From Streptomyces sp. NBC_01267 (lineage in GTDB: Bacteria; Actinomycetota; Actinomycetes; Streptomycetales; Streptomycetaceae), in the NCBI RefSeq assembly GCF_036241575.1, contig NZ_CP108455.1, positions 6,059,001-6,123,000 of the forward strand: DNA of 64,000 nucleotides, in the 5' to 3' direction. The position numbers and the translations under genes were made by a program. The first letter of the stretch is position 1. Every line of letters starts with the position of its first letter. Under the pieces are notes generated by a model. It searched no databases and had not been told where the DNA came from. It saw only the letters and a program-made list of their open reading frames with translations. Shown piece after piece: positions 36,300 through 44,896 of the stretch.

Positions 36300-36515
36300 G
36301 CCCTGCTGACCGTCCTGCCGCGGGAGCGCTGCCGACGGCCCAGAGCCGTCCGGTCGCGGCTGACCAGCGTGGATCCGGGCCAGGCGGGCGCCGGCCGGGC
36401 CCATCAGGATCGTGTCAAGACCCCCCTCGGGACGGCCCCCCGTCCGTTATGCCGGAATCCCTGGCCGTATGGTCGACGGAGAGTACTCACCTGTTCTCTG
36501 AAAGACAATGGGGCC

Positions 36516-39065
36516 ATGGCACGAGGCAAGCTTCGAATATTCCTCGGCGCGGCACCGGGCGTCGGCAAGACGTACACGATGCTCGCCGAGGCCCACCGCA
36601 GGGTGGAGCGGGGGACGGACTGCGTCGTGGCCTTCGTCGAGCACCACGACAGGCCGCGGACCGAGGTGATGATGCACGGCCTGGAGCAGATCCGGCGCCG
36701 TGAGATCACCTACCGGGGCAGCGTCTTCACCGAGATGGACGTGGACGCGGTCCTGGAGCGGGCGCCCGCCGTCGCGCTGGTCGACGAACTCGCCCACACC
36801 AATGTCCCCGGCTCGCGCAACACCAAGCGCTGGCAGGACGTCGAGGAACTCCTCCAGGCCGGTATCGACGTCGTCTCCGCCGTCAACATTCAGCACCTGG
36901 AGTCGCTCGGTGACGTCGTCGAGTCGATAACGGGTGTCGCCCAGCGGGAGACCGTCCCCGACGAGGTGGTCCGCCGTGCCGACCAGCTCGAACTCGTCGA
37001 CATGTCGCCCCAGTCGCTGCGCCGCCGGATGGCGCACGGCAACATCTACAAACCGGACAAGGTCGACGCGGCCCTGTCCAACTACTTCCGCCCGGGAAAC
37101 CTCACCGCGCTGCGCGAGCTCGCCCTGCTGTGGGTCGCCGACCGGGTCGACGAATACCTCCAGCAGTACCGCGGCGAGCACAACATCCGCTCCACCTGGC
37201 AGGCCCGCGAACGCATCGTCGTGGGGCTGACGGGCGGCCCCGAGGGCCGCACGCTCATCCGCCGGGCCGCCCGGATGGCCGCCAAGGGCTCCGGCAGCGA
37301 GATCCTCGCCGTCTACATCGCCCGCAGCGACGGGCTGACCTCGGCGTCACCGAAGGAGCTCGCGGTCCAGCGGACCCTGGTCGAGGACCTGGGCGGCACC
37401 TTCCACCACGTCATAGGGGAGGACATCCCCTCCGCGCTGCTCGAATTCGCCCGGGGTGTGAACGCCACCCAGATCGTGCTCGGCTCCAGCCGCCGCAAGA
37501 CCTGGCAGTACATCTTCGGCCCGGGTGTCGGACAGACCGTGGCCCGCGATTCCGGGCCCGACCTGGACGTCCACATCGTCACCCACGAGGAGGTCGCCAA
37601 GGGGCGCGGTCTGCCGGTCGCCCGCGGCGCCCGGCTGGGGAAGGTGCGGATCATCTGGGGCTGGCTGGCCGGCGTGGTCGGCCCGGCGATCCTCACCGTG
37701 CTGCTGACCAACATCGACGCCGACCTCGGCCTCGCCAACGACATGCTGCTCTTCCTGTCGCTGACCGTGGCGGCGGCCCTGCTGGGCGGTCTGCTGCCCG
37801 CGCTCGCCTCCGCGGCCTTCGGCTCGCTGCTGCTGAACTACTTCTTCGCCCCGCCGCTGCACCTGCTGACCATCTCGAACTCGAAGAACATCGTCGCCAT
37901 CGTGATCTTCGTTTCGGTGGCCGTGGCGGTGGCCTCCGTGGTGGACCAGGCGGCCCGCCGTACCCACCAGGCGGCCAGGCTGCGGGCCGAGTCGGAGATC
38001 CTTTCCTTCCTGGCGGGCAGCGTGCTGCGCGGGGAGACCACCCTGGACGCGCTTCTCGAAAGAGTGAGGGAGACCTTCGCCATGGACTCCGTGGCACTCC
38101 TCGAACGCAAGAGCGATGTCGACCCGTGGGTCTGTGCGGGCAGCGTCGGACCCCGTACGCTCGCCCGCCCCGAGGAGGCGGACGTGGACATGCCGATCGG
38201 CGACCACATGGCGATGGCGCTCTCCGGACGGGTCCTGCCCGCGGAGGACCGCAGGGTGCTCGGCGCCTTCGCCGCCCAGGCCGCCGTCGTACTGGACCGC
38301 CAGCGGCTCGTCGGCGAGGCCGAGGAGGCCCGCAGGCTGGCCGAGGGCAACCGCATCCGTACGGCTCTGCTCGCCGCCGTCAGCCACGATCTGCGCACCC
38401 CGCTCGCCGCCATCAAGGCGGCCGTCAGCTCCCTGCGCTCCGACGACGTCTCCTGGTCCGACGAGGACGAGGCGGAACTGCTCGCAGGCATCGAGGACGG
38501 CGCCGACCGGCTCGACCACCTCGTCGGGAACCTCCTGGACGTCTCCCGGCTGCAGACCGGCACCGTCACCCCGCTGATCCGCGAGATCGACCTCGACGAA
38601 GTGGTCCCGATGGCCCTCGGCGGGGTCCCCGAGGGCAGCGCCGAACTCGACATCCCCGAGACGCTGCCCATGGTGGCCGTCGACCCCGGCCTGCTGGAGC
38701 GGGCCGTCGCCAACATCGTCGAGAACGCGGTCAAGTACAACCCGGGCGACGTGCCCGTCACCGTGGCGGCCAGTGCCCTGGGCGACCGGGTGGAGCTCCG
38801 CGTCGCCGACCGGGGACCCGGAGTCCCCGACGAGGCCAAGGAACGCATCTTCGAGCCCTTCCAGCGCCTCGGCGACGCCCCGCGCGGCGTAGGGGTCGGC
38901 CTCGGCCTCGCCGTGGCCCGCGGCTTCGTCGAGGCCATGGGCGGCACGCTGGGCGCCGAGGACACCCCCGGCGGTGGCATGACCATGGTCCTCACACTCG
39001 CGGCGGCCGGAGGACGGGCCGCCGCATGCCCCACACCGTCAGCAGAAAGGCAGATCTCGCTATGA
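36516..39065 (+). CDS. kdpD: Osmosensitive K+ channel histidine kinase KdpD
   Basis: 849 aa. N-terminal KdpD domain with a P-loop GAAPGVGKT at 11-19 and LVDELAHTN; a universal-stress-like domain (about 230-370); four membrane helices of DUF4118 (about 385-500); a GAF-like segment; HisKA with AAVSHDLRTPLA; and HATPase with ENAVKYN and GVGLGLAVARG. It senses low K+ or osmotic stress and phosphorylates KdpE. It is overlapped by kdpE (CTATGA). No ribosome site is clear before ATG 36516, and ACAAT sits just upstream, so a short leader is possible. Confidence 0.96.
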   Translation: MARGKLRIFLGAAPGVGKTYTMLAEAHRRVERGTDCVVAFVEHHDRPRTEVMMHGLEQIRRREITYRGSVFTEMDVDAVLERAPAVALVDELAHTNVPGSRNTKRWQDVEELLQAGIDVVSAVNIQHLESLGDVVESITGVAQRETVPDEVVRRADQLELVDMSPQSLRRRMAHGNIYKPDKVDAALSNYFRPGNLTALRELALLWVADRVDEYLQQYRGEHNIRSTWQARERIVVGLTGGPEGRTLIRRAARMAAKGSGSEILAVYIARSDGLTSASPKELAVQRTLVEDLGGTFHHVIGEDIPSALLEFARGVNATQIVLGSSRRKTWQYIFGPGVGQTVARDSGPDLDVHIVTHEEVAKGRGLPVARGARLGKVRIIWGWLAGVVGPAILTVLLTNIDADLGLANDMLLFLSLTVAAALLGGLLPALASAAFGSLLLNYFFAPPLHLLTISNSKNIVAIVIFVSVAVAVASVVDQAARRTHQAARLRAESEILSFLAGSVLRGETTLDALLERVRETFAMDSVALLERKSDVDPWVCAGSVGPRTLARPEEADVDMPIGDHMAMALSGRVLPAEDRRVLGAFAAQAAVVLDRQRLVGEAEEARRLAEGNRIRTALLAAVSHDLRTPLAAIKAAVSSLRSDDVSWSDEDEAELLAGIEDGADRLDHLVGNLLDVSRLQTGTVTPLIREIDLDEVVPMALGGVPEGSAELDIPETLPMVAVDPGLLERAVANIVENAVKYNPGDVPVTVAASALGDRVELRVADRGPGVPDEAKERIFEPFQRLGDAPRGVGVGLGLAVARGFVEAMGGTLGAEDTPGGGMTMVLTLAAAGGRAAACPTPSAERQISL

Positions 39066-39757
39066 CGCGGGTGCTCGTGGTCGAGGACGATCCGCAGATC
39101 GTGCGCGCCCTTGTGATCAACCTGAAGGCACGCAAGTACGAGGTGGACGCGGCCCCCGACGGGGCCACCGCCCTCCAGCTCGCCGCCGCCCGCCACCCCG
39201 ACGTGGTCCTGCTGGACCTCGGGCTGCCCGACATGGACGGCGTGGAGGTCATCAAGGGCCTGCGCGGCTGGACCCGGGTGCCGATCCTGGTGCTCTCCGC
39301 CCGGCACACCTCGGACGAGAAGGTCGAGGCCCTGGACGCGGGCGCCGACGACTACGTCACCAAGCCCTTCGGCATGGACGAACTGCTGGCCCGGCTGCGC
39401 GCGGCGGTCCGCAGGGCCGAACCCCTCGGATCCGAATCCGGCGGCGGCGAGGACGTCTCGCTCGTGGAGACCGAGGACTTCACGGTCGACCTGGCGGCCA
39501 AGAAGGTCCAGCGCGCGGGCCGTGACGTACGGCTCACCCCCACCGAGTGGCACCTCCTGGAGGTGCTCGTACGGAACACCGGTCGGCTCGTCAGCCAGAA
39601 GCAGCTGCTCCAGGAGGTCTGGGGCCCCTCCTACGGCACGGAGACCAACTACCTGCGGGTCTACATGGCCCAACTGCGCCGCAAGCTGGAGGCGGACCCC
39701 TCGCACCCCCGGCACTTCGTCACCGAGCCGGGCATGGGCTACCGGTTCGAGCATTGA
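39062..39757 (+). CDS. kdpE: Response regulator KdpE
   Basis: 231 aa. The receiver domain has VVEDD and phosphoacceptor Asp52 (VVLLDLGLPDMDG) with TKPFG. The OmpR-type DNA-binding domain includes LTPTEWHLLEVLVRNTGRLVSQKQLL and ETNYLRVYMAQLRRKLE. It activates the kdp operon after phosphorylation by KdpD. The start codon overlaps the kdpD stop. Confidence 0.96.
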   Translation: MTRVLVVEDDPQIVRALVINLKARKYEVDAAPDGATALQLAAARHPDVVLLDLGLPDMDGVEVIKGLRGWTRVPILVLSARHTSDEKVEALDAGADDYVTKPFGMDELLARLRAAVRRAEPLGSESGGGEDVSLVETEDFTVDLAAKKVQRAGRDVRLTPTEWHLLEVLVRNTGRLVSQKQLLQEVWGPSYGTETNYLRVYMAQLRRKLEADPSHPRHFVTEPGMGYRFEH

Positions 39758-39790
39758 TCCCACGGCCCGGCTCCCCGGTACCCTTCGGGT

Positions 39791-40174
39791 ATGAGTGTTA
39801 AGCCGACCGGCCGCTTCCGCCGGATGATCGACCGGCTGTCGACCTCCCTGGAGGACCTGCACTCCGCGGAGCTGCAGGAGGACGCACAGGCCGCCGGGTG
39901 CACCCGTATCTCCGAGTGCACCGACCGCCAGATCGTCAAGGTGACTGGTACCTTGCGCACGGTCACCCTGCGTCCCCGGGCCGGTGTGCCCGCCCTGGAG
40001 GCCGAGCTGTTCGACGGCACGGCCCCGCTGGACGTGGTGTGGCTGGGACGGCGCTCGATCGTGGGCATAGAACCGGGACGCAGGCTGATCGCCTCCGGCC
40101 GGATCTCGATGAGCCACGGCCGGCGGGTGCTGTTCAACCCCAAATACGAACTGCGACCGCTCGGACAGGAGTAG
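39791..40174 (+). CDS. OB-fold nucleic-acid-binding domain protein
   Basis: 127 aa. After a helical N-terminus (RFRRMIDRLSTSLEDLHSAEL) there is an OB-type beta barrel: IVKVTGTLRTVTLRPRAGVPALEAELFDGTAPLDVVWLGRR, ending in a GRISMSHGRRVLFNPKYEL strand. It resembles RecG/RecD-type OB wedges and is conserved in actinobacteria beside the DUF3159 and TrkA genes. Three bases separate it from the DUF3159 gene, so both form an operon. Confidence 0.9.
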   Translation: MSVKPTGRFRRMIDRLSTSLEDLHSAELQEDAQAAGCTRISECTDRQIVKVTGTLRTVTLRPRAGVPALEAELFDGTAPLDVVWLGRRSIVGIEPGRRLIASGRISMSHGRRVLFNPKYELRPLGQE

Positions 40175-40177
40175 CCG

Positions 40178-40912
40178 GTGACGTCTCTCGACAAGCCGAC
40201 CGCAACCGACCAGGACACCGATGCGAGAGCTGTCACCGAGGCAGCTCTCTTCGAGGCCTTCGGCGGGGTGCGGGGCATGGTGGAGACCGTGCTCCCCGGC
40301 CTGCTGTTCGTGACGATCTTCACGGTCAACAAGGACCTGAAGTCCTCCGCGATCGCCGCCGTCGCGGTCTCCCTGGTGCTCGTCGCCGTACGGCTGGTCC
40401 GCAAGGACACCGTCAAGCACGCCTTCAGCGGCGTCTTCGGCGTGGCCTTCGGTGTCGTCTTCGCGATGATGACCGGCAACGCCAAGGACTTCTATCTGCC
40501 GGGGATGATCTACACGCTGGGGCTGGCCCTCGCGTACATCGTCACCGCCGCGGTGGGCTTCCCGCTGATCGGGGTGATCCTCGGCCCGGTGTTCAAGGAG
40601 AACCTCTCCTGGCGCACCCGCAACCCCGGCCGCAAGACGGCGTACGCCAAGTCCAGCTGGGCCTGGGGCCTGATCCTGCTGGCCAAGTGCGCGATCCTCT
40701 TCCCGATGTACTGGTGGGCCGACACCACGAAGTTCGGCTGGGTGCTGATCGCGCTGAAGATCCCGCCGTTCCTGCTCGCCGTCTATCTGACCTGGGTCTT
40801 CCTGGCGAAGGCGCCGCCGCCGATCGACGTGTTCGCGGAGATGGAGGCGGAGGAGCAGGCCGAGAAGGCCCGCAAGGCCGCCGCAGCCGAGGCACAGCGC
40901 GGCGAGGCATAA
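40178..40912 (+). CDS. DUF3159 membrane protein
   Basis: 244 aa from GTG 40178. After FEAFGGVRGMVETVLPG come about six membrane helices (for example LPGMIYTLGLALAYIVTAAVG and WVLIALKIPPFLLAVYLTW) and a charged C-terminal tail (EMEAEEQAEKARKAAA). Its function is unknown; the fold recalls short intracellular-septation/channel-like proteins. It is always near the OB-fold and TrkA genes in actinobacteria. Confidence 0.92.
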   Translation: MTSLDKPTATDQDTDARAVTEAALFEAFGGVRGMVETVLPGLLFVTIFTVNKDLKSSAIAAVAVSLVLVAVRLVRKDTVKHAFSGVFGVAFGVVFAMMTGNAKDFYLPGMIYTLGLALAYIVTAAVGFPLIGVILGPVFKENLSWRTRNPGRKTAYAKSSWAWGLILLAKCAILFPMYWWADTTKFGWVLIALKIPPFLLAVYLTWVFLAKAPPPIDVFAEMEAEEQAEKARKAAAAEAQRGEA

Positions 40913-40931
40913 CAACCGCGCGGACACACAC

Positions 40932-40965
40932 CGAAGGGCGGGGCCGGTTGCGGCCCCGCCCTTCG
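40932..40965. terminator. Bidirectional terminator between the DUF3159 and TrkA genes
   Basis: A perfect 14-bp stem (40932-40945 with 40952-40965) with a 6-base loop lies between convergent genes. Confidence 0.9.
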
Positions 40966-40976
40966 GGCGTACGTCC

Positions 40977-41654
40977 CTAACCGGCGGCGCCCTCGCTCCG
41001 TACCGACAGCAGGTCCTCCAGCTGCTCCTCGCGCGCCTGCGCGGCGACGAACAGCAGCTCGTCGCCCGGCTCCAGCGTCTCCTCCGGGCTCGGCGTCAGG
41101 ACGCGCGTGCCGCGGATGATCGTGACCAGCGAGGTGTCCTCCGGCCACGCCACATCACCGACCTGGGTGCCGGCCAGCGCCGACTCGGGCGGCAGCGTCA
41201 GCTCGACGAGGTTGGCGTCACCGTGGCTGAAGCGCAGCAGCCGTACCAGATCGCCGACGCTCACCGCCTCCTCGACCAGCGCCGACATCAGGCGCGGGGT
41301 GGACACCGCGACGTCGACGCCCCAGGACTCGTTGAACAGCCACTCGTTCTTGGGGTTGTTCACCCGGGCCACCACCCGAGGCACCCCGTACTCCGTCTTC
41401 GCCAGCAACGAGACGACCAGGTTGACCTTGTCGTCACCGGTCGCCGCGATCACCACGTTGCACCGCTGCAGCGCCGCCTCGTCCAGCGAGGTGATCTCGC
41501 AGGCGTCGGCCAGCAGCCATTCGGCCAGCGGCACCCGCTCCACCGAGATGGCGGTGGGCGCCTTGTCGACCAGCAGGACCTCGTGCCCGTTCTCCAGCAG
41601 CTCGCCCGCGATGGAACGTCCCACCGCACCGGCCCCGGCAATAGCCACGCGCAT
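40977..41654 (-). CDS. TrkA-family potassium uptake regulator (second of a pair)
   Basis: 225 aa. The RCK_N Rossmann motif MRVAIAGAGAVGRSIAGELLENGHEVLLVDK binds NAD(H)/ATP. An RCK_C (TrkA_C) domain follows from about residue 140 (VELTLPPESALAGTQVGD...ETLEPGDELLFVAA). It gates a Trk/Ktr channel or K+ permease on the cytoplasmic face. It abuts the first TrkA gene (1-base overlap), so the two may form a hetero-octameric ring. Confidence 0.94.
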   Translation of the reverse strand: MRVAIAGAGAVGRSIAGELLENGHEVLLVDKAPTAISVERVPLAEWLLADACEITSLDEAALQRCNVVIAATGDDKVNLVVSLLAKTEYGVPRVVARVNNPKNEWLFNESWGVDVAVSTPRLMSALVEEAVSVGDLVRLLRFSHGDANLVELTLPPESALAGTQVGDVAWPEDTSLVTIIRGTRVLTPSPEETLEPGDELLFVAAQAREEQLEDLLSVRSEGAAG

Positions 41655-42328
41655 CAGTGACCGCCTTCCTCTGGACCCTGGGCGAAGGCCGCCTCGACCC
41701 GCTGGATGTCGCCGTCGTCCGTGTGCATCATCACGTGCACCAGATCGCCCTCCTGGAGCACCGTCTGCGAGGTGGGCAGCATGGCTTCACCCAGACGCGT
41801 GAGAAACGCGACACGGACGCCCGTCTCCTCCTGGAGCTGGCTGATCTTGCGGCCGATCCAGGCGGCGGACGTGTGCACCTCGGCGAGCTGCACACCACCG
41901 CTCGGGTCGCGCCACAGGGGTTCGGCGCCGGACGGCAGCAGCCGCCGCAGCATCTGGTCGGCGGTCCAGCGGACCGTGGCGACGGTCGGAATCCCCAGGC
42001 GCTGGTAGACCTCGGCACGACGGGGGTCGTAGATCCTGGCGGCGACGTTCTCGATCCCGAACATCTCACGGGCGACCCGCGCGGCGATGATGTTGGAGTT
42101 GTCCCCGCTGCTCACCGCGGCGAACGCACCGGCCTCTTCGATCCCGGCCTCGCGGAGGGTGTCCTGGTCGAACCCGACTCCGGTGACCCGGCGCCCGCCG
42201 AACCCGGCACCCAGGCGGCGGAAGGCCGTGGGGTCCTGGTCGACGACTGCGACCGTGTGCCCCTGCTGTTCCAGGGTCTGCGCGAGAGCGGCTCCCACTC
42301 GCCCGCAGCCCATGATGACGATGTGCAC
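41654..42328 (-). CDS. TrkA-family potassium uptake regulator (first of a pair)
   Basis: 224 aa from GTG 42328, with GGAAGGAC 8 bases upstream. RCK_N reads VHIVIMGCGRVGAALAQTLEQQGHTVAVVDQD. The TrkA_C half includes HTSAAWIGRKISQLQEETGVRVAFLTR and LQEGDLVHVMMH. No TrkH-type channel is present in the window; the APC permease transcribed divergently from it is a candidate partner. Confidence 0.93.
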   Translation of the reverse strand: MHIVIMGCGRVGAALAQTLEQQGHTVAVVDQDPTAFRRLGAGFGGRRVTGVGFDQDTLREAGIEEAGAFAAVSSGDNSNIIAARVAREMFGIENVAARIYDPRRAEVYQRLGIPTVATVRWTADQMLRRLLPSGAEPLWRDPSGGVQLAEVHTSAAWIGRKISQLQEETGVRVAFLTRLGEAMLPTSQTVLQEGDLVHVMMHTDDGDIQRVEAAFAQGPEEGGH

Positions 42329-42546
42329 GACCGTCCTTCCACACGTCCGTAAATTTTCGGTCATAACTGTTCGGCGCTGTTCCACCGGAAAACGTCCGGC
42401 AGAGGAATAAAGAGTCTCAGACGTGCGGCCAAGCTACACACGCACGGTAGGGGTACGGACCCCTCCGCGAGGGGAGCGGGAGATTCCGTGCTGATCGGGG
42501 GGTGGGGGGTGCGCGGGCTCCATATCGAACGCTTACGATCCTCACC

Positions 42547-44637
42547 GTGTCCAAACTGACCGACGTGCCCAAACGCATCCTGATCGGCCGGGCGCTGCGC
42601 AGCGACAAGCTGGGGGAGACGCTCCTCCCCAAGCGCATCGCGCTTCCCGTCTTCGCCTCCGACCCCCTGTCCTCGGTGGCGTACGCCCCGGGAGAAGTGC
42701 TGCTCGTCCTCTCCGTCGCGGGTGTGTCGGCCTACCACTTCAGCCCGTGGATCGCCGTCGCGGTCGTGGTGCTGATGTTCACCGTGGTGGCGTCGTACCG
42801 GCAGAACGTGCACGCCTACCCGAGCGGCGGTGGTGACTACGAGGTCGCCACCACCAACCTCGGGCCGAAGGCCGGGCTGACGGTCGCCAGCGCCCTGCTG
42901 GTCGACTACGTCCTCACCGTCGCCGTGTCGATCTCCTCCGGCGTCGAGAACCTCGGCTCGGCCGTCCCGTTCGTCGTCGAACACAAGGTGCTCTGCGCCG
43001 TCGGCACCATCGTGCTGCTGACGCTGATGAACCTGCGGGGGGTGAAGGAGTCCGGGAAGCTCTTCGCCATCCCGACGTACGTCTTCGTCGCCGGTGTCTT
43101 CATCATGATCGGCTGGGGCGCGTTCCGCGGGCTCGTACTCGGCGACACCATGAAGGCGCCGACCGCGGACTTCACCATCCACGCGGAACGGAGCGGACTG
43201 GGCGGCTTCGCCATGGTCTTCCTGCTGCTGCGGGCCTTCTCGTCCGGCTGTGCGGCGCTCACCGGTGTCGAGGCGATCAGCAACGGCGTCCCGGCCTTCC
43301 GCAAGCCCAAGAGCAAGAACGCGGCGTCCACGCTGGCCCTGATGGGCATCCTGGCCGTCACGATGTTCTGCGGGATCATCGGGCTCGCCATGGCCACCAA
43401 CGTGCGGATGGCGTCCAACCCCGCCACCGACCTGCTCGACCACGGTGTCGCCGTCGGTTCCGGCTACAACCAGGACCCGGTGATCTCCCAGGTGGCCGCC
43501 GCCGTGTTCGGCAACGGCACCTTCCTCTTCATCGTGCTCTCCGCGGCCACCGCGCTGGTCCTCTTCCTGGCCGCCAACACCGCGTACAACGGCTTCCCGC
43601 TGCTCGGCTCGATCCTCGCCCAGGACCGCTACCTGCCCCGTCAGCTGCACACCCGGGGCGACCGGCTCGCCTTCTCCAACGGCATCGTGCTGCTGGCCGG
43701 GGCCGCCGTACTGCTCGTGGTGATCTACGGAGCCGACTCGACACGGCTGATCCAGCTGTACATCGTCGGCGTGTTCGTCTCCTTCACCCTCAGCCAGACC
43801 GGCATGGTCCGGCACTGGAACCGCCACCTGGCGACCGAGAAGGACGCGGAGAAGCGCCGCCGCATGATCCGCTCGCGCGCGATCAACACCTTCGGTGCCT
43901 TCTTCACCGGACTGGTGCTGGTCGTCGTCCTGGCGACCAAGTTCACCCACGGCGCCTGGGTCGCCCTGCTCGGCATGGTGATCTTCTTCGGGACGATGAC
44001 CGCGATCCGGAAGCACTACGACCGGGTCTCCGAGGAGATCGCGGCGCCGGACGAACCGTCCGACGACAGCCTGCGCCCCTCCCGCGTCCACTCGATCGTC
44101 CTGGTCTCCAAGGTCCACAAGCCGACGCTGCGCGCCCTCGGGTACGCCAAGCTGATGCGCTCCGACCAGCTGGAGGCGCTCTCCATCGGTGTCGACCCGG
44201 CGGAGACGAAGGCGCTGAAGGAGGAGTGGGAGCGGCGGGGCATCAACGTGCCGCTGAAGATCCTGGACTCGCCGTACCGCGAGATCACCCGGCCGATCGT
44301 CGAATACGTGCGGGGGCTGCGGCGCGAGAGCCCGCGGGACGTCGTGTCCGTGTACATCCCCGAGTACGTGGTGGGGCACTGGTACGAGCACGTCCTGCAC
44401 AACCAGAGCGCCCTGCGCCTCAAGGGCAGGCTGCTCTTCACCCCCGGCGTGATGGTCACCTCGGTGCCGTACCAGCTGGAGTCCTCCGAAGTCGCGAAGA
44501 AGCGCGCGAGGAAGCGGGCCGAATGGAACGCGCCGGGCGCGGTCCGCCGCGGTCCGGTGGCCCGGCCCAGGGAACCCATGGGCCCCGGCAGCGGCAAGGG
44601 GTCGGGCGCGGCCAAGACCCCGAAGAGCAAGAGCTGA
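42547..44637 (+). CDS. APC superfamily permease with C-terminal cytoplasmic domain
   Basis: 696 aa from GTG 42547. TACGAT at 42534-42539 ends 7 bases before the start with no ribosome site, so the mRNA is probably leaderless. After LPKRIALPVFASDPLSSVAYAPGEVLL there are about 12 membrane helices of the amino acid/polyamine/organocation family; the C-terminal ~200 residues are cytoplasmic and end in a basic tail. Proteins of this arrangement include potassium importers such as KimA, and the divergent TrkA pair plus the kdp block make K+ a reasonable substrate guess. The last ~40 residues are low complexity. Confidence 0.92.
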   Translation: MSKLTDVPKRILIGRALRSDKLGETLLPKRIALPVFASDPLSSVAYAPGEVLLVLSVAGVSAYHFSPWIAVAVVVLMFTVVASYRQNVHAYPSGGGDYEVATTNLGPKAGLTVASALLVDYVLTVAVSISSGVENLGSAVPFVVEHKVLCAVGTIVLLTLMNLRGVKESGKLFAIPTYVFVAGVFIMIGWGAFRGLVLGDTMKAPTADFTIHAERSGLGGFAMVFLLLRAFSSGCAALTGVEAISNGVPAFRKPKSKNAASTLALMGILAVTMFCGIIGLAMATNVRMASNPATDLLDHGVAVGSGYNQDPVISQVAAAVFGNGTFLFIVLSAATALVLFLAANTAYNGFPLLGSILAQDRYLPRQLHTRGDRLAFSNGIVLLAGAAVLLVVIYGADSTRLIQLYIVGVFVSFTLSQTGMVRHWNRHLATEKDAEKRRRMIRSRAINTFGAFFTGLVLVVVLATKFTHGAWVALLGMVIFFGTMTAIRKHYDRVSEEIAAPDEPSDDSLRPSRVHSIVLVSKVHKPTLRALGYAKLMRSDQLEALSIGVDPAETKALKEEWERRGINVPLKILDSPYREITRPIVEYVRGLRRESPRDVVSVYIPEYVVGHWYEHVLHNQSALRLKGRLLFTPGVMVTSVPYQLESSEVAKKRARKRAEWNAPGAVRRGPVARPREPMGPGSGKGSGAAKTPKSKS

Positions 44638-44668
44638 GCGGTACGCCGGGACCCGTGCCGGCCCCGGC

Positions 44669-44777
44669 GTACAGCGACCGGGACCGGTACAGCGACCGGG
44701 ACGGCTACAGGCACCGGTGCTCGGACGGGTACGGGCACCGGCACCGGCACCGGCGCTGGGACGGGTACGGGCACCCG
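44669..44777. repeat. Minisatellite-like tandem repeats between permease and methyltransferase genes
   Basis: Two 18-base units (44669-44686 and 44687-44704) differ at one position, followed by repeats of GGCACC and two copies of GGGTACGGGCACC. The repeat starts 31 bases after the permease stop and cannot be part of either gene. Length variation between strains would be expected. Confidence 0.75.
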
Positions 44778-44896
44778 CGCTGAGAGCAGACGCACAGCCG
44801 CATCCGGTCCGACTGGTGAGCAGCCGGAGAACACCCACGTAGACTGGTGGGTCGTTGTCCGGCTGTTCCCTTTTGATCTTCTGGAGTCCCCCCGCC

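Noticed and set aside
37838..40927. 1029-aa open frame on the minus strand
   Set aside because: It is antisense to kdpD, kdpE, the OB-fold and DUF3159 genes, all of which have clear motifs; the frame is a composition artefact.
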